In this document: positions 28,938 through 38,437 of the stretch, one piece after another
How positions within the stretch are numbered: the stretch's first letter is position 1
Layout: each line of letters begins with the position of its first letter
Source: Trichomonas vaginalis G3
Lineage: Eukaryota; Parabasalia; Trichomonadida; Trichomonadidae
Direction of reading: 5' to 3'
DNA length: 64,000 nucleotides
NCBI RefSeq assembly: GCF_026262505.1
Contig: NC_067203.1
Coordinates: 2,046,001-2,110,000, forward strand
Notes under the pieces: model-generated
Database searches by the model: none
What the model saw: only the letters and a program-made list of their open reading frames with translations
What the model was told of the DNA's origin: nothing
Program-made: the position numbers and the translations under genes

Positions 28938-29784
28938 TTATATTTTTACCGTTCGATAGTAGTTGTATATGAAACTAAGTTCTAAGTAAAACGCATGGTA
29001 TAATGGAATTATTCTTTTTCTTCCATCTGTAGTAAACCATACTTGAAAGTCTGAAATACTTCCACTTGGTGGTTCGTATAACTTTGTAGGTTTTTCGTAA
29101 AAGTCATTTGCCAAGCATAAGAAAGAGTTTTGGGCGCCAGAAAATGAAGCATGAACAATAATAGCAGCTGGGTCGAAAACATCTTTAAATAATATGGTTC
29201 ATCTCTTGCATATCGACTGTAAATATTTGCTAAAGGAAGTTTGACTTTCTGATTTAACATTCTTTGCAAATAATACCATGACATTGCAGTGAATTCTGTA
29301 TATATTTGTTCGTCTTTCTTTGGATTGTCTTCGTAGATTTGAAATGACACTTGTGAATTTTGTTTGTCATATACAATTCTCACATAAAGTGTGCTCTCGG
29401 TATTTGCATATTCATCAGCATATTTTGCATAACATGAATTTATTTTATCTTCTATATTTTTAACGCAGTCTGTAGAGAAGATGAAAGGTCAACTTGTATT
29501 AGCTCAATTTCTTCCCACATTTTTCGTTTCCCTTCAGATATATAATCTATATGAAACCTTACAATAAATGGAAAACTTTTATCTTCTACAGACACAAATT
29601 TTATTCTTCGAAAGCCAACAGCTTTTGTGACGGATGGGTCTCTTAGCCATCTTAATGGGTAGTCAAAACGATAGCCTTCATGCTTTACGGTCTCTGTCTC
29701 AAACTTTTGACCGACATTCGTAAAAAGTTCATCTAATGGTTTAGTTGTAGCAACTCTTGAATTTTCTTTTTCTATTGAAAGCAT
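28938..29784 (-). pseudogene. Minor capsid-like protein (HASF family), frameshifted
   Basis: From ATG 29784: MLSIEKENSRVATTKPLDEL, then YRFDYPLRWLRDPSVTKAVG. Later parts lie in other frames and include a VHASFS motif, LCLANDFYEKP, KLYEPPSG and DFQVWFTTDGRK, ending at the stop at 28938. A paralogue with the same order of motifs is at 33914-34774, facing the opposite way, and the family appears again in D (54630-55109, LHSN...LEFWFKYPDGKK). The beta-rich layout suits a jelly-roll minor capsid protein or penton. It is tail to tail with 28691 and shares a divergent 18-bp leader with the fibre gene. Confidence 0.65.
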
Positions 29785-29802
29785 ATTTTATCTAGAATAA
29801 AA

Positions 29803-31092
29803 ATGTCGAAAGAAACAGCGTCTATGAGAGAAATACAACACAACCGACAACTCATTTTGCAAGCTCTAAATAAGAACACAACAAACTTTTCAAACTATTC
29901 TAAGATATCTGAGTCATTGAAAGAAGGAAACTTAAAACTGACATTAAACCCAATGACAGACGAGTTTCTATTTCAAGACAGTAAGAACCATACTGTTTGT
30001 ATAAATCCAACAAAAGGAACTTTAAACGAGAAACCTATAGATGAACTTCTTTTGAAAGCAGATGTTGACAACAAAGCTGACAAAGAGTATGTCATTGAAA
30101 AAGTTCAAGAAGAACATGACAGAGCAGATGCAACATATGCAACAAAAGAGGATGTTGAAAAGAAAGCTGACAAAGAGTATGTTGACGATGAGTTAGCATA
30201 TCTGGCTAGTGGGTTAGTGAAGAAGGCAGATAAGGAATATGTGGATGAAAAAGACAATGAAATTATAAAAAGGGTTGAATGGTACCATGAACGGACATCG
30301 AAGATTTTAGAAGGTAAAGCCAATACAGGGTGGGTTTCAGGATGTTTAGACCTTAAAGCCGACAAAGAAACTGTAGATATGTTGACACAAACGGTTTCAA
30401 GTCATACCAGAGGTTTAATGGAAGATGGACAACAGTTGAAAGAGCTTGAGAAAGGTGTTACAGAGTTAAGGAATACAAAAGCAGACTCGACATGGATAAA
30501 AGGATATGTAGATGCAACAAAAGAACGTATTTTCGCATGGACAGAAGGAACATACCCACAAAAATATCATAGACATAGCATCTCTGACGTAAATGAACTT
30601 GAAGAAAAGTTATATAAAAAAGCAGACAAAACAGAGCTTCAAACATTAAAGACAGAAATACTTCAAACACTATATCCTATAGGTTCTATTTACACGTCAA
30701 TGAACTCTACCAGACCAGAAGTAGTACTTGGTCTCGGAACTTGGACTCAAATAGTCGACAGGTTTTTGTATTGTGCAAACTCTTCAAAGGAAACAGGTGG
30801 AAGTAAAACGATTTCAGGTGAAAACCTACCTGCACACAGTCACTACATAAATTTAACTACAGCTGAAGCAGGTTTGCATAGTCATAGATTTTGGGATTGG
30901 TCAGGAATGACAAAAGGTAAAGGATATGATGTTAAAGAGGACGTTAAGTTTGCTATAAATTGTTACTGGAGTAACACTGAGGTAGGAGGAAGCCATACAC
31001 ATCGCGTTTCAGGGTATACGCAAACAACGGGACAAAGTAAAGACTACATGCCACCTTACATGACAGTTTACGCATGGTATAGAATTGCTTAG
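29803..31092 (+). CDS. Tail-fibre-like protein with collar domain, 429 aa
   Basis: Start MSKETASMREIQHNRQ. Residues 85-290 are a coiled shaft built from spaced KKADKEYVD(D/E)EL-type units. The C-terminal domain from about residue 290 (LYPIGSIYTSMNSTRPE, GTWTQIVDRFLYC, GGSKTISGENLPAHSH, three H-x-H pairs, YMPPYMTVYAWYRIA) is the collar/fibre-tip type of phage structural proteins. Parts of shaft and tip are almost identical at DNA level to the fibre of element D, although the elements are otherwise unrelated. Likely a trimeric attachment fibre; it is complete and uninterrupted. Confidence 0.8.
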   Translation: MSKETASMREIQHNRQLILQALNKNTTNFSNYSKISESLKEGNLKLTLNPMTDEFLFQDSKNHTVCINPTKGTLNEKPIDELLLKADVDNKADKEYVIEKVQEEHDRADATYATKEDVEKKADKEYVDDELAYLASGLVKKADKEYVDEKDNEIIKRVEWYHERTSKILEGKANTGWVSGCLDLKADKETVDMLTQTVSSHTRGLMEDGQQLKELEKGVTELRNTKADSTWIKGYVDATKERIFAWTEGTYPQKYHRHSISDVNELEEKLYKKADKTELQTLKTEILQTLYPIGSIYTSMNSTRPEVVLGLGTWTQIVDRFLYCANSSKETGGSKTISGENLPAHSHYINLTTAEAGLHSHRFWDWSGMTKGKGYDVKEDVKFAINCYWSNTEVGGSHTHRVSGYTQTTGQSKDYMPPYMTVYAWYRIA

Positions 31093-31095
31093 TCG

Positions 31096-32049
31096 TCATT
31101 TTTCAACTTCTTTAGCATATTCGTCAGGAGTTGTCTTATATTTGTTAGGAACTGTCTTTGAAAGTATACCACCTTGAACCTTAACAAGTTTGAAACGAGG
31201 TCTGACAATAGTAGTTTTATCTTCTGCTTGCAGTCTGTACATTTTGCCATGTTTGCCTAAAACTTCATAATATTCTCTTGTATACTTTCTTCTATTTTTA
31301 CGAACACGAATGTGAGTACCTGTCGAGTTCCCATTGTTGTCATAGTCAATAGTATTTTCATATGGGTCGCGTTTAGGTATTTCTATTTTTACCTTATCTC
31401 CTTTCTTAAGTTTGAAGCCTGGCATTCTTTCTTGTTTGTCTCTTTTGACTAAACTATTAAATATATAGTCTTTCTCTAAGTCGGGGTTGTTTTTCATTTC
31501 TTCGGGGGAGTGGTTTCCCAAACCTTTTTGTTTACGGTTATTGTAAATATTTAAAACTTGTCTCATCTTTGCCATGGAGAAGTGTCTGTACTTGTCGTCA
31601 TATGACATTTCACCTACCTCACCACCTTGTGGTTGGTTTAAGTCTCTTAAGATTTTTATACAACCGTCAATGACACCAAGAGCAGAATGGTTTTGGTCGA
31701 CAATGAAATATTGGTTTACATTTTTTGAACGCAGATAGTTTTTTACATCATCTGATTTGAAAGAACTTTCACAGTCAGATGTCAGTTTTGTTGGATGGTA
31801 TTTGTCAACGAATATTGTCAAAGCAGTTTTCACATCTAAAATATTTTTGGACTGTAATGGTATGGCTTCACAGTATCTTGTGTTTTGACCGACAAATATT
31901 AGCCAGTATGGAGGTCCATCTGTTCTAACTCTCGGAATGTTTTCCAAGATATCCATAAACCAAGCATTTGGTGTTGAACTAAAGATTTTTACCATGAGTG
32001 CTTTCTTTGTTGCCTTAGAAACATAGGGGTCCTTGTTTGGATTCGTCAT
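31096..32049 (-). CDS. Polinton integrase (retroviral type), 317 aa (element C)
   Basis: Catalytic core: D33 (WFMDILENIP), D92 (KLTSDCESSF) and, 36 residues later, D128 (NHSALGVIDGCIKILRDLN). The triad is therefore D-D-D, with aspartate where most DDE enzymes have glutamate. The C-terminal part carries basic DNA-binding segments (KLKKGDKVKIEIPKRD, RKNRRKYTREYY). The N-terminal zinc-binding region is short or absent compared with the 361-residue integrase of A. The start MTNPNKDP is set by an upstream stop and a divergent small gene 17 bases away. It ends four bases from the fibre stop, tail to tail. Confidence 0.88.
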   Translation of the reverse strand: MTNPNKDPYVSKATKKALMVKIFSSTPNAWFMDILENIPRVRTDGPPYWLIFVGQNTRYCEAIPLQSKNILDVKTALTIFVDKYHPTKLTSDCESSFKSDDVKNYLRSKNVNQYFIVDQNHSALGVIDGCIKILRDLNQPQGGEVGEMSYDDKYRHFSMAKMRQVLNIYNNRKQKGLGNHSPEEMKNNPDLEKDYIFNSLVKRDKQERMPGFKLKKGDKVKIEIPKRDPYENTIDYDNNGNSTGTHIRVRKNRRKYTREYYEVLGKHGKMYRLQAEDKTTIVRPRFKLVKVQGGILSKTVPNKYKTTPDEYAKEVEK

Positions 32050-32066
32050 TTTTTAACCCATAAGAA

Positions 32067-32479
32067 ATGGGTTTATTTGGCGCATTAGCAGGAGTTGCAT
32101 CCAGATTTTTGCCCGCAGTGGGAACAATAGCTAGAGGTGCATTTGGAATTGGAAGGAAGATTTTGAGTACATTAGGTATACTTAAAGAGAAAGCACAACC
32201 TATTATACAAACTGTACAGAAAGGTTGGGGGTAGCACGAGATGCAGCAAATCTTATTCCAAATCCTGAAACAAGAGGAAAAGTTCAAGGATGGATGGACA
32301 ATGTAGGAAGACAAGCAGGAAACTATTATAACAAAGCAAATGACTACTATAACCAAGCAGGACACTATATGGACCAAGGTGAAAGATTCTTTAACAGAGG
32401 ATATAACCATGCACAACAGTGGGTAAACAATAACCAACCGCAACCACCTCAAACTTGGGAATGTAAAGTTTTTTACTGA
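32067..32479 (+). pseudogene. Amphipathic, Gly/Ala-rich small virion-type protein, one frameshift
   Basis: MGLFGALAGVASRFLPAVGT begins the first frame, which stops after 56 codons in a G5 run at 32226-32230. One more G would join it to the rest (RDAANLIPNPETRGKVQGWM ... YYNKANDYYNQAGHYMDQG). Total about 138 residues: hydrophobic/amphipathic N-terminus, then Tyr/Asn/Gln-rich helix repeats. It starts 17 bases from the divergent integrase start. Related in style to 28691, 49896 and 50361. Confidence 0.6.
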
Positions 32480-32485
32480 GATGAA

Positions 32486-32641
32486 ATGAACAATACAGCA
32501 TTGAGACAAATGGGTTCAAGATGGATTTGTCGACTTCCAGCAGTTACACAACCACGTGTTTGTCAAGTTCTTCCTATACCTCAGGAAGTTTTAGACCGAC
32601 TTAAAAAACCTAAACAACCAGTTGAAAACAAACCAAACTAA
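32486..32641 (+). CDS. Small protein, 51 aa
   Basis: MNNTALRQMGSRWICRLPAV, Pro-rich, ending KKPKQPVENKPN. It is preceded by TTTTTTACTGAGATGAA, the same leader that precedes the next gene at 32661, so the two are expressed from copies of one control sequence. Function unknown. Confidence 0.5.
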   Translation: MNNTALRQMGSRWICRLPAVTQPRVCQVLPIPQEVLDRLKKPKQPVENKPN

Positions 32642-32660
32642 AATTTTTTACTGAGATGAA

Positions 32661-33002
32661 ATGACCGAAGAAGTTGAAACGGTAGATTTGACACCACAAA
32701 CAAAAAGTTCAGAACCATTGTCAAAACCTGTCAAAGAACTTACAGATGAAGAGAAAAATTCAATAATAGAAAGTGCCAGGTCTGGAAATACAAACCCTAA
32801 CTACAAAGTCACTTTTCATAGAAATGGAACGGCTAGTATCTCAAAAAAGAAACAGACTCTCACAAATAAAATATTGAAGTCTGAAGGAATTTTCGAGACA
32901 AAAGATGGAAAAGTATACTTCACTGACAAACAGTTCATTATAGAACATCTCATTGACTTAGAGTCAAAATATTCTAAACTTTACAACAAACACAAAAGTT
33001 GA
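32661..33002 (+). CDS. Small basic element protein, 113 aa
   Basis: Acidic N-terminus (MTEEVETVDLTPQ), then KNSIIESARSGNTNPNYKVT and FHRNGTASISKKK, which aligns with ESIILNDAR...SKDGKIYVRKRK of the gene at 22570. The C-terminus is helical and Lys-rich. Conserved between otherwise diverged elements, which argues for a core accessory role such as DNA condensation; no direct evidence. Confidence 0.6.
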   Translation: MTEEVETVDLTPQTKSSEPLSKPVKELTDEEKNSIIESARSGNTNPNYKVTFHRNGTASISKKKQTLTNKILKSEGIFETKDGKVYFTDKQFIIEHLIDLESKYSKLYNKHKS

Positions 33003-33018
33003 AAGGAAAACAAAACAG

Positions 33019-33243
33019 ATGGCATATGATATTTACGAAGATGTTGACGACACAACCATACCTGCAAGTGAGGTAAAGTCAGAGGAACCGAAAAGTGACG
33101 AAAAACCAATAGAAGAAGGGAAGCCAAAAACTGAAGATAAACCAAAACCAAAGTTTAGTTTCCAAACTAAACCAAGTCAACCTTCATTAGCTGGTATGGG
33201 TTGGCGTCAAAGACTTCTGGTAGCGGGAGGTTACGTAAAGTAA
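33019..33243 (+). CDS. Small acidic/Pro-Lys-rich protein, 74 aa
   Basis: MAYDIYEDVDDTTIPASEVK followed by Glu/Lys/Pro repeats (SDEKPIEEGKPKTEDKPKPK) and a C-terminal AGMGWRQRLLVAGGYVK. It looks intrinsically disordered. It lies 16 bases after the preceding stop. No family recognised. Confidence 0.5.
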   Translation: MAYDIYEDVDDTTIPASEVKSEEPKSDEKPIEEGKPKTEDKPKPKFSFQTKPSQPSLAGMGWRQRLLVAGGYVK

Positions 33244-33289
33244 AGAAAACAGTATATTTTTAAAAAAATATTTTTTTATTTTATTTGAA

Positions 33290-33874
33290 ATGTACGCCGA
33301 GTTTGTTGGAGTAGACCGTTGGGAAACTTGTTTGTTAGATGAGAAATATGAAATTCACTGTTCTGAGCCTTTTGAAATAAGGAAGAAAGAGACAAAAAGA
33401 GTTTTAAGCGAATGGGAGCGAAATGACGGATATGCTAATATGAGGATGAGTGGAAAACACTATCTTAAACATGTCGTCATTGCAACTCATTTTATACCGA
33501 ATCCTAACAATCTACCTTTTGTAGACCATATAAACCATATAAGAAACGACAATAGACTTAAAAACTTGCGTTGGGTCACTCGTTCTGAAAACAATAAGAA
33601 CATAAGCAAATTTGGAGATATTGTATTCGAATTTGTCGACGAACTAGAAGATGAAGCAATTGAAATTAGAGACTATGGTAAGCATACGTTTGAGTTTTAC
33701 TACTATAGCGAAGAACAAGACTCTTTCTACTTTTATACCGGCGTAAACTATAGGAAATTACAAGTATATTTTACTAAGGCGGGCTATGCTCATGTAAACG
33801 CTAGAGATACAGATGGAAAACGCGTTCGAATACTTCTTAACAAATTCAAGAAGCTATATGGCATACCATTTTAA
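33290..33874 (+). CDS. HNH endonuclease, homing type, 194 aa
   Basis: An HNH_3-type core lies at residues about 60-105: KHVVIATHFIPNPNNLPFVD, then HIN, NDNRLKNLRWVT and SENN. The leading ERNDGYANMRMSGKHYL matches the usual beta segment before the core. The rest may be a DNA-binding module. Homing nucleases of this type cut DNA and spread themselves by gene conversion. A paralogue about 90% similar by eye lies inverted at 39375-39959 in the same element, which could drive inversion or exchange of the 5.5 kb between them. Confidence 0.85.
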   Translation: MYAEFVGVDRWETCLLDEKYEIHCSEPFEIRKKETKRVLSEWERNDGYANMRMSGKHYLKHVVIATHFIPNPNNLPFVDHINHIRNDNRLKNLRWVTRSENNKNISKFGDIVFEFVDELEDEAIEIRDYGKHTFEFYYYSEEQDSFYFYTGVNYRKLQVYFTKAGYAHVNARDTDGKRVRILLNKFKKLYGIPF

Positions 33875-33913
33875 AACATTTTTTTTAAAACAGTATATTT
33901 TTACATATATTAA

Positions 33914-34774
33914 ATGTTTCAGGTTGAAAAACAAAGAACAAAAGTAGCAGATACAAAACCGTTAGACTATATCTTTACAAACGCTGGTAGGACTATATCA
34001 GATGAAGAAATTTCATCCCGTACTTACAGGTTTGACTATCCAATTCGTTGGCTTCAAAGTCCTTCAGATGCAAAGGCAATAGGATTTAGAAGAGTTTTGT
34101 TTTCAAATAGAACGAACGCTTTTATGTTCGCAGTATATTTTCATGGGCAGTATAGAGGTTCTGATGGTCTAATAGACAGATTTGACGAAATGAGAATCTT
34201 TACAGTTCGTTCAGACGAAAGTCTTGAGAAAACTCTAAATGACTTTCAAACTCAAATAAACAAATACTACTGGGAATTTCAAGAAAAATATGAGTCTTTA
34301 CTAAACGGAACGTACTATCTGAAAGTAGAATATGACAAGATGAACTCCACCGTTTCATTTCAAAAGATTGAAATTAACCCTCCAAGAGATACACAGTTTT
34401 TATTTTGGCAAGTAGACAAACGTTCTTGGGCACAATTTCTTCGGTTACTAAACCAGAACGAACCATTACCACCTGACGGTCCGTTCTGGTTTATACGCCC
34501 ACCAACAGATTTGACAGTTTATAGAAACGTGTTTTGACCCTCAAAATGTTATGTGTCATGCAAGTTTCAGTTCAAGCAACAATAGTTTTCTTTGTATTGG
34601 TAAGGACTTTTATGACTTTGCTTCTAAATTTTTACGAACCACCGAGTAACAGTTTCTCTGACTTTCAAGTTTGGTTTCACAACAAATGGTGTGCAACATA
34701 TTGTTCCATTGTACTACGACTTTATCTCGAATTGTTTCATATATAACTACGGAGAAGTGCTGAAAAAGTATTGA
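33914..34774 (+). pseudogene. Minor capsid-like protein (HASF family), frameshifted
   Basis: First frame 207 codons from ATG 33914 (MFQVEKQRTKVADTKPLDYI, YRFDYPIRWLQSPSDAKAIG). After a break near 34535 the next frame has DPQNVMCHASFSSSNN and LCIGKDFYDFASKF; further breaks near 34635 and 34680 lead to YEPPSNSFSDFQVWF and then VPLYYDF, ending TGA at 34772-34774. It matches the motif order of 28938-29784 on the opposite strand, so element C has two copies of this capsid-like family, both broken. Confidence 0.65.
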
Positions 34775-34786
34775 AAAATAATGTTT

Positions 34787-35173
34787 ATGTTAGAATGTTA
34801 GATCTAACACGTTTTCTAACACGTTTTCTAACATCGTAGAAAACTCATGAAACTCTTGAATTTTCATGAATTTCATCGTAAATGTTTTGTCGAAACTTCT
34901 TCATCGTATATTTTTTGTTAAGATTTCATCGTATATTTTTTGTTAAGACTTCTTCGTAAATGTTTTGTCAAGACTTCTTCTCCGTAATGAGTGTAAATCA
35001 GACCAAAAAATAAGTTTATGTTAGAATGTTAGATCTAACATGTTTTCTAACATGTTTTTCTAACATAAACATTATTTTTGCTGAATTCCGTATGAAATTT
35101 CATGAGTTTTGTGTGTTTTAGACCATGTTAGAAAACGTGTTAGAAAACATGTTAGATCTAACATTCTAACATA
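34787..35173. repeat. Three palindromes of the GTTAGA stem type
   Basis: Copies at 34787-34834, 35018-35067 and 35124-35173 (the last inverted). They have the same two-left, three-right unit layout as the GGTGA palindromes, with every unit changed to ATGTTAGA / TCTAACA around GATC. Between the first two lie four units of the terminal 25-bp array (TTTTGTCAAGACTTCTTC type). The second and third form a larger inverted repeat. Confidence 0.9.
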
Positions 35174-35230
35174 AACATTATTTTTGCTGAAAAATGACCA
35201 AATTTCATGAGTTTTGTATGTAAGAACAGT

Positions 35231-35890
35231 ATGTCAGTCGAAGCAAAAACGTTCACGAACAAATCTAATGGCGAAACATTCACAAAAGGCACTTACAACG
35301 GTATTGAAGTCTTACGTAGAGACATGGATGGTTATATAAATGCAACAAAATGTGTCAGCAGTTAGGAAAGACTTTAGAAAGTTGTTGGAAATAAGTCCTG
35401 GGAAGAGTATTATAAGGCATTTGTGAAGAATATACCAACCCGCCGGAAACAGCGGGTTGCTTTTTATACAAAATTCATGCAGGAATTCCTGATGAAATCA
35501 AACAGGTTAGAGGAACGTATGTAGACCCAAGACTTATAAACTATATAGCAATGTGGGCTTCTCCAAAATATTGTATAGCAGTTGGAAAATTATGGACTCC
35601 ATAGACAAGAAAGTTCATGAGAAATTAGATGAAGAAGAACTTGAAGATACAGTAGAGAATGCAAAACCTTGTTCGAAGAAGAAGTTAGAAAAATGCATGA
35701 AAAACAAATAGAACATGAACGTGAGATATGTTCTGGTTATAGAGACTCTCCATACGAACTAGACCAATGGGAACAAGAAGATTTAAAGAGAGAATTTAGA
35801 GAATATGAACTCGCTAAAGTTTCATTAGAAGCTACAGAAGAAGAGGTTAAAAGCTTGGGTCGTTTTGTACAAAATATTGTGAGTAAATGA
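35231..35890 (+). pseudogene. KilA-N protein, broken (element C)
   Basis: Starts MSVEAKTFTNKSNGETFTKG at 35231, as the pseudogene at 2178, and breaks after INATK at 35350. Further pieces: GTYVDPRLINYIAMWASPKY (KilA-N second half) and an acidic helix (MHEKQIEHEREICSGYRDSP ... LGRFVQNIVSK) to 35890. A 7-bp hairpin AACCCGC/GCGGGTT lies in the middle (35432-35453). Several indels; not functional as written. Confidence 0.7.
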
Positions 35891-35917
35891 ACCATTTTTT
35901 TCGACAAAATATATTTT

Positions 35918-36154
35918 AGGTGAAGAGGTGAGATTTCACCTCTTTTTTCACCTGTTTTTTCACCCGTTGGATTTTGTATAAAAGCAACCGGAAGAATTCT
36001 GGCGGTTACTATATTCTTCACAAAATGCTTGTTTTGAGGTCGAGCCACTTTTGGCTCCACCTGTTTTTTCAACCAAAGCTCATTTTTTTCGGCAAAAATA
36101 TATTTTAGGTGAAGAGGTGAAATCTCACCCGTTTTCTCACCTGTTTTCTCACCC
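35918..36154. repeat. Two GGTGA-type palindromes with hairpin-rich sequence between
   Basis: Palindromes at 35918-35965 and 36106-36154 (centres GAGATTTC and GAAATCTC). Between them lie AACCG...CGGTT and GAGCCA-CTTT-TGGCTC hairpins. The second matches, with a complementary loop orientation, the hairpin inside the KilA-N gene at 2396-2411. Confidence 0.75.
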
Positions 36155-36233
36155 GTTGAATTTTCATGAATTTCCTTAAGATAAAAAAAGTTAGTTTTTA
36201 AAAAAAATATTTTTTTATTTTTATTGTAAGAAC

Positions 36234-37148
36234 ATGTTAGCAACAACTTCACCAAACTCGTTAGTCATGAACCCAACATCTATGTTAGTAGAGATGAAAA
36301 GCTTCATTCCTTCTTCATATACTTTCGAAACAGAAATCCAGAAGATAAAGCAAGAACTTCTCCAAGGAGATTTAGATTGCACTGCAAAAGATGAAACAAA
36401 TGAACAGTATCTTTATGAAATGCAGGACCTCATCGACCATCTACCTAAACTTCCTGAAATTCAGCAGCAAAAGCTCACTATTCCTGAATTCGATGAAATA
36501 GAAGTGAAACCAACTGACTCAGTAGAAATAAAGAAGTTCATACGAAAGGTAAACTATGAGTTTCTAGGATTTCATTGCAACCACAAAGTCATGGACAAAG
36601 ACTGCGATATGGTATATAAGAACATCTCTGACATATATAAATCTGGGGAGTTTAAGACCTACGACAACTTTGTTTCGTTAGTTGCAAAATGTGTATGGCA
36701 GATAAGAGATAAAGATAAAAGAGGTAAAGTATGGAACGAACAGATAAGACCCGCTATGTTTGAGATGAAGAGAGCAATTGACGCCTTAGTTGTTTTAGCA
36801 GGTAAGGTTTCAGAATATAACGCAAAAATGAACCCGCAATGTTCTAAATGTAAAGCAGCAATGAGGAAATATAACTACTCCGTCAAAGAGATAGAACGTA
36901 TGCGAAACGACTATGCAGATTTAAAGAAAGAAGCAGAAAAACCAGCAGAAGATAAAATGGACATGTTAGAATTTCTGAACAAAAACTATCCAACAGCAGA
37001 AGATTTCCTTCTATCTGACGTCAAGAAGAAATATAAAGAAACCTTCGGCATTGTTAAAACATTCGATGTACTGACAGAAGAAATAGAAGCTACGAAATTG
37101 TTCAGGATTTCAAATATACATCGTACAATTCATGTAAAACGCTTATAA
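36234..37148 (+). CDS. Conserved element protein of unknown function, 304 aa
   Basis: Paralogue of 2862-3818, lacking only the Thr-rich N-terminal extension (it begins MLATTSPNSLVMNPTSMLVE). The Cys cluster NPQCSKCKAA and C-terminus HRTIHVKRL are kept. Both are flanked by KilA-N pseudogenes upstream and palindromes on both sides, so the gene may travel as part of a cassette shared by elements A and C. No family recognised. Confidence 0.75.
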   Translation: MLATTSPNSLVMNPTSMLVEMKSFIPSSYTFETEIQKIKQELLQGDLDCTAKDETNEQYLYEMQDLIDHLPKLPEIQQQKLTIPEFDEIEVKPTDSVEIKKFIRKVNYEFLGFHCNHKVMDKDCDMVYKNISDIYKSGEFKTYDNFVSLVAKCVWQIRDKDKRGKVWNEQIRPAMFEMKRAIDALVVLAGKVSEYNAKMNPQCSKCKAAMRKYNYSVKEIERMRNDYADLKKEAEKPAEDKMDMLEFLNKNYPTAEDFLLSDVKKKYKETFGIVKTFDVLTEEIEATKLFRISNIHRTIHVKRL

Positions 37149-37156
37149 AATAACTA

Positions 37157-37382
37157 GGGTGAGAAAAGAGGTGAAAAAACAGGTGAAATCTCACCTCTTC
37201 ACCTCAATTATATTTTTGCTGAATTCTGAGTAAAATGACCAAATTTCATTATATAACTGTTATGAGTGACGAAGAGAACTTTGACACTTCGTAAAAAAAT
37301 CCCTGAAATCATATCTTTTATACAAAATTCAAGAGGTGAAAAAAGAGGTGAAAAAACAGGTGAAATCTCACCTCTTCACCTA
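37157..37382. repeat. Two GGTGA-type palindromes
   Basis: Copies at 37157-37205 and 37332-37382, each reading GGTGAAAAAACAGGTGAAATC / TCACCTCTTCACCT in the sense opposite to the 2040 copy. An ATGACCAAATTTCAT segment follows both. Confidence 0.85.
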
Positions 37383-37444
37383 AAATATATTTTTGCTGAA
37401 AAAAATGACCAAATTTCATGAAATTTCTCTAGACCGACTTTTAC

Positions 37445-37516
37445 AGGGGTAGCCAAAACTCATGAAAATCGTGAAAAATAACAGAGTATTTTGACAACTT
37501 CAAACAAGCAGAGTAA
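37445..37516 (+). pseudogene. Remnant of a KilA-N/DUF3627-like gene
   Basis: AACTCATGAAAATCGTGAAAAA matches the codons for LYENREKL in the gene at 4167. It is joined directly to codons matching its extreme C-terminus (KITEYFDNFK and stop at 37516). The 450 or so codons' worth of DNA between is deleted. Confidence 0.65.
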
Positions 37517-37531
37517 ATGAACTCTTTATTT

Positions 37532-38401
37532 TTATTGACTTTTTACAATTTGAACTTTGTTCGCGTAGATATGAATTCTGAAAGAAGTATGAGGGTCTTG
37601 TATGACTTTGTACTTCTCCCATAGTTCATGTCTGTCAACTTACCTGCCATGGACTCTTTCATAAGTTCCATGAATCGTCTTCGGACAATCCGGGGAAAAG
37701 TATGATATCAGTAAGTATTCTCTTTACATCCTTACTTAAACTCTTGGCTGTCTGTACACAAATGCAACTGAGATGTTAAACTGTGTCTGAGCTTCTTAAG
37801 AATTCGACACATGTCTTGTTCTCTGTTCTTTAACAAAGGATGAGAAGCAAAGTCATCTAAGATAAGAAGACATCTATGAGGGTATGTCTTCCAATCGTAA
37901 GATTGCAATTTCTTCGAAATGTATTCTATCTCTTTCTGTTTGTTTCTGAAGTGTTTCTTCTCTAATATTCTCTGCATTCCTCATTTGGGTCTTTAAACTT
38001 AGAATTTATATACTCATTTATAGCATTATACTTCAAAACCCTTCTTTGGTACTTCTTTATCCAATCTAACAACTCAGTATCCTTTATACATACTAACTTA
38101 GACTTCTTTATAATATCTTTGAACGAATTGACGGTTTGGTCAAATTGACCAGAAGTACTACAAATACAACTAACTCATAAAATGGGTTCTTCTCATCTAG
38201 TTCTTGTTGTTGTGCAGCCATTTTAAGATAAGTGAAAGTCTTACCCGACCCAGGTGGTGCAATTAGACCTGTTATACCATTCTGAGCAAATAAGAACTTG
38301 TCATGTATAGGTTTTATCTGAGCATTTTCTAACTTCCTCTTGTTCTTGTTTAAAACATTCTCAAATTTCTTGTCAATGTCAGCAAACTTTTTTTCTAACA
38401 T
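37532..38401 (-). pseudogene. Packaging ATPase (FtsK/HerA, A32-like), frameshifted
   Basis: From ATG 38401 (MLEKKFADIDKKF). Walker A is GLIAPPGSGKTFTYLKMA; after a break near 38150 the frame changes, and Walker B is RCLLILDDFASHPLL near 37850. A polar FNISVAF sensor-like segment and a C-terminal SFRIHIYANKVQIVKSQ end at 37532; further breaks lie near 37975, 37780 and 37665. This family pumps DNA into the capsid of Polintons and NCLDV. The motifs are complete but the frame is broken at about four places. Confidence 0.8.
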
Positions 38402-38437
38402 ATTTTTAGAAAAATTAAAATTTTTATCTTTTAGAAA
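38402..38437. promoter_or_regulatory. 36-bp divergent promoter region
   Basis: Separates the ATPase start (minus) from the 38438 start (plus). It is pure AT-rich sequence with TTTTTAGA and ATTTTTATCTTTTAGAAA, the same TTTTTAT(C) pattern seen a few bases before most starts. Confidence 0.5.

Noticed and set aside
35432-35453. Bacterial-style terminator (AACCCGC/GCGGGTT then T-rich)
   Set aside because: It lies in the middle of a KilA-N pseudogene in eukaryotic-type DNA; better viewed as another hairpin insertion of uncertain type.
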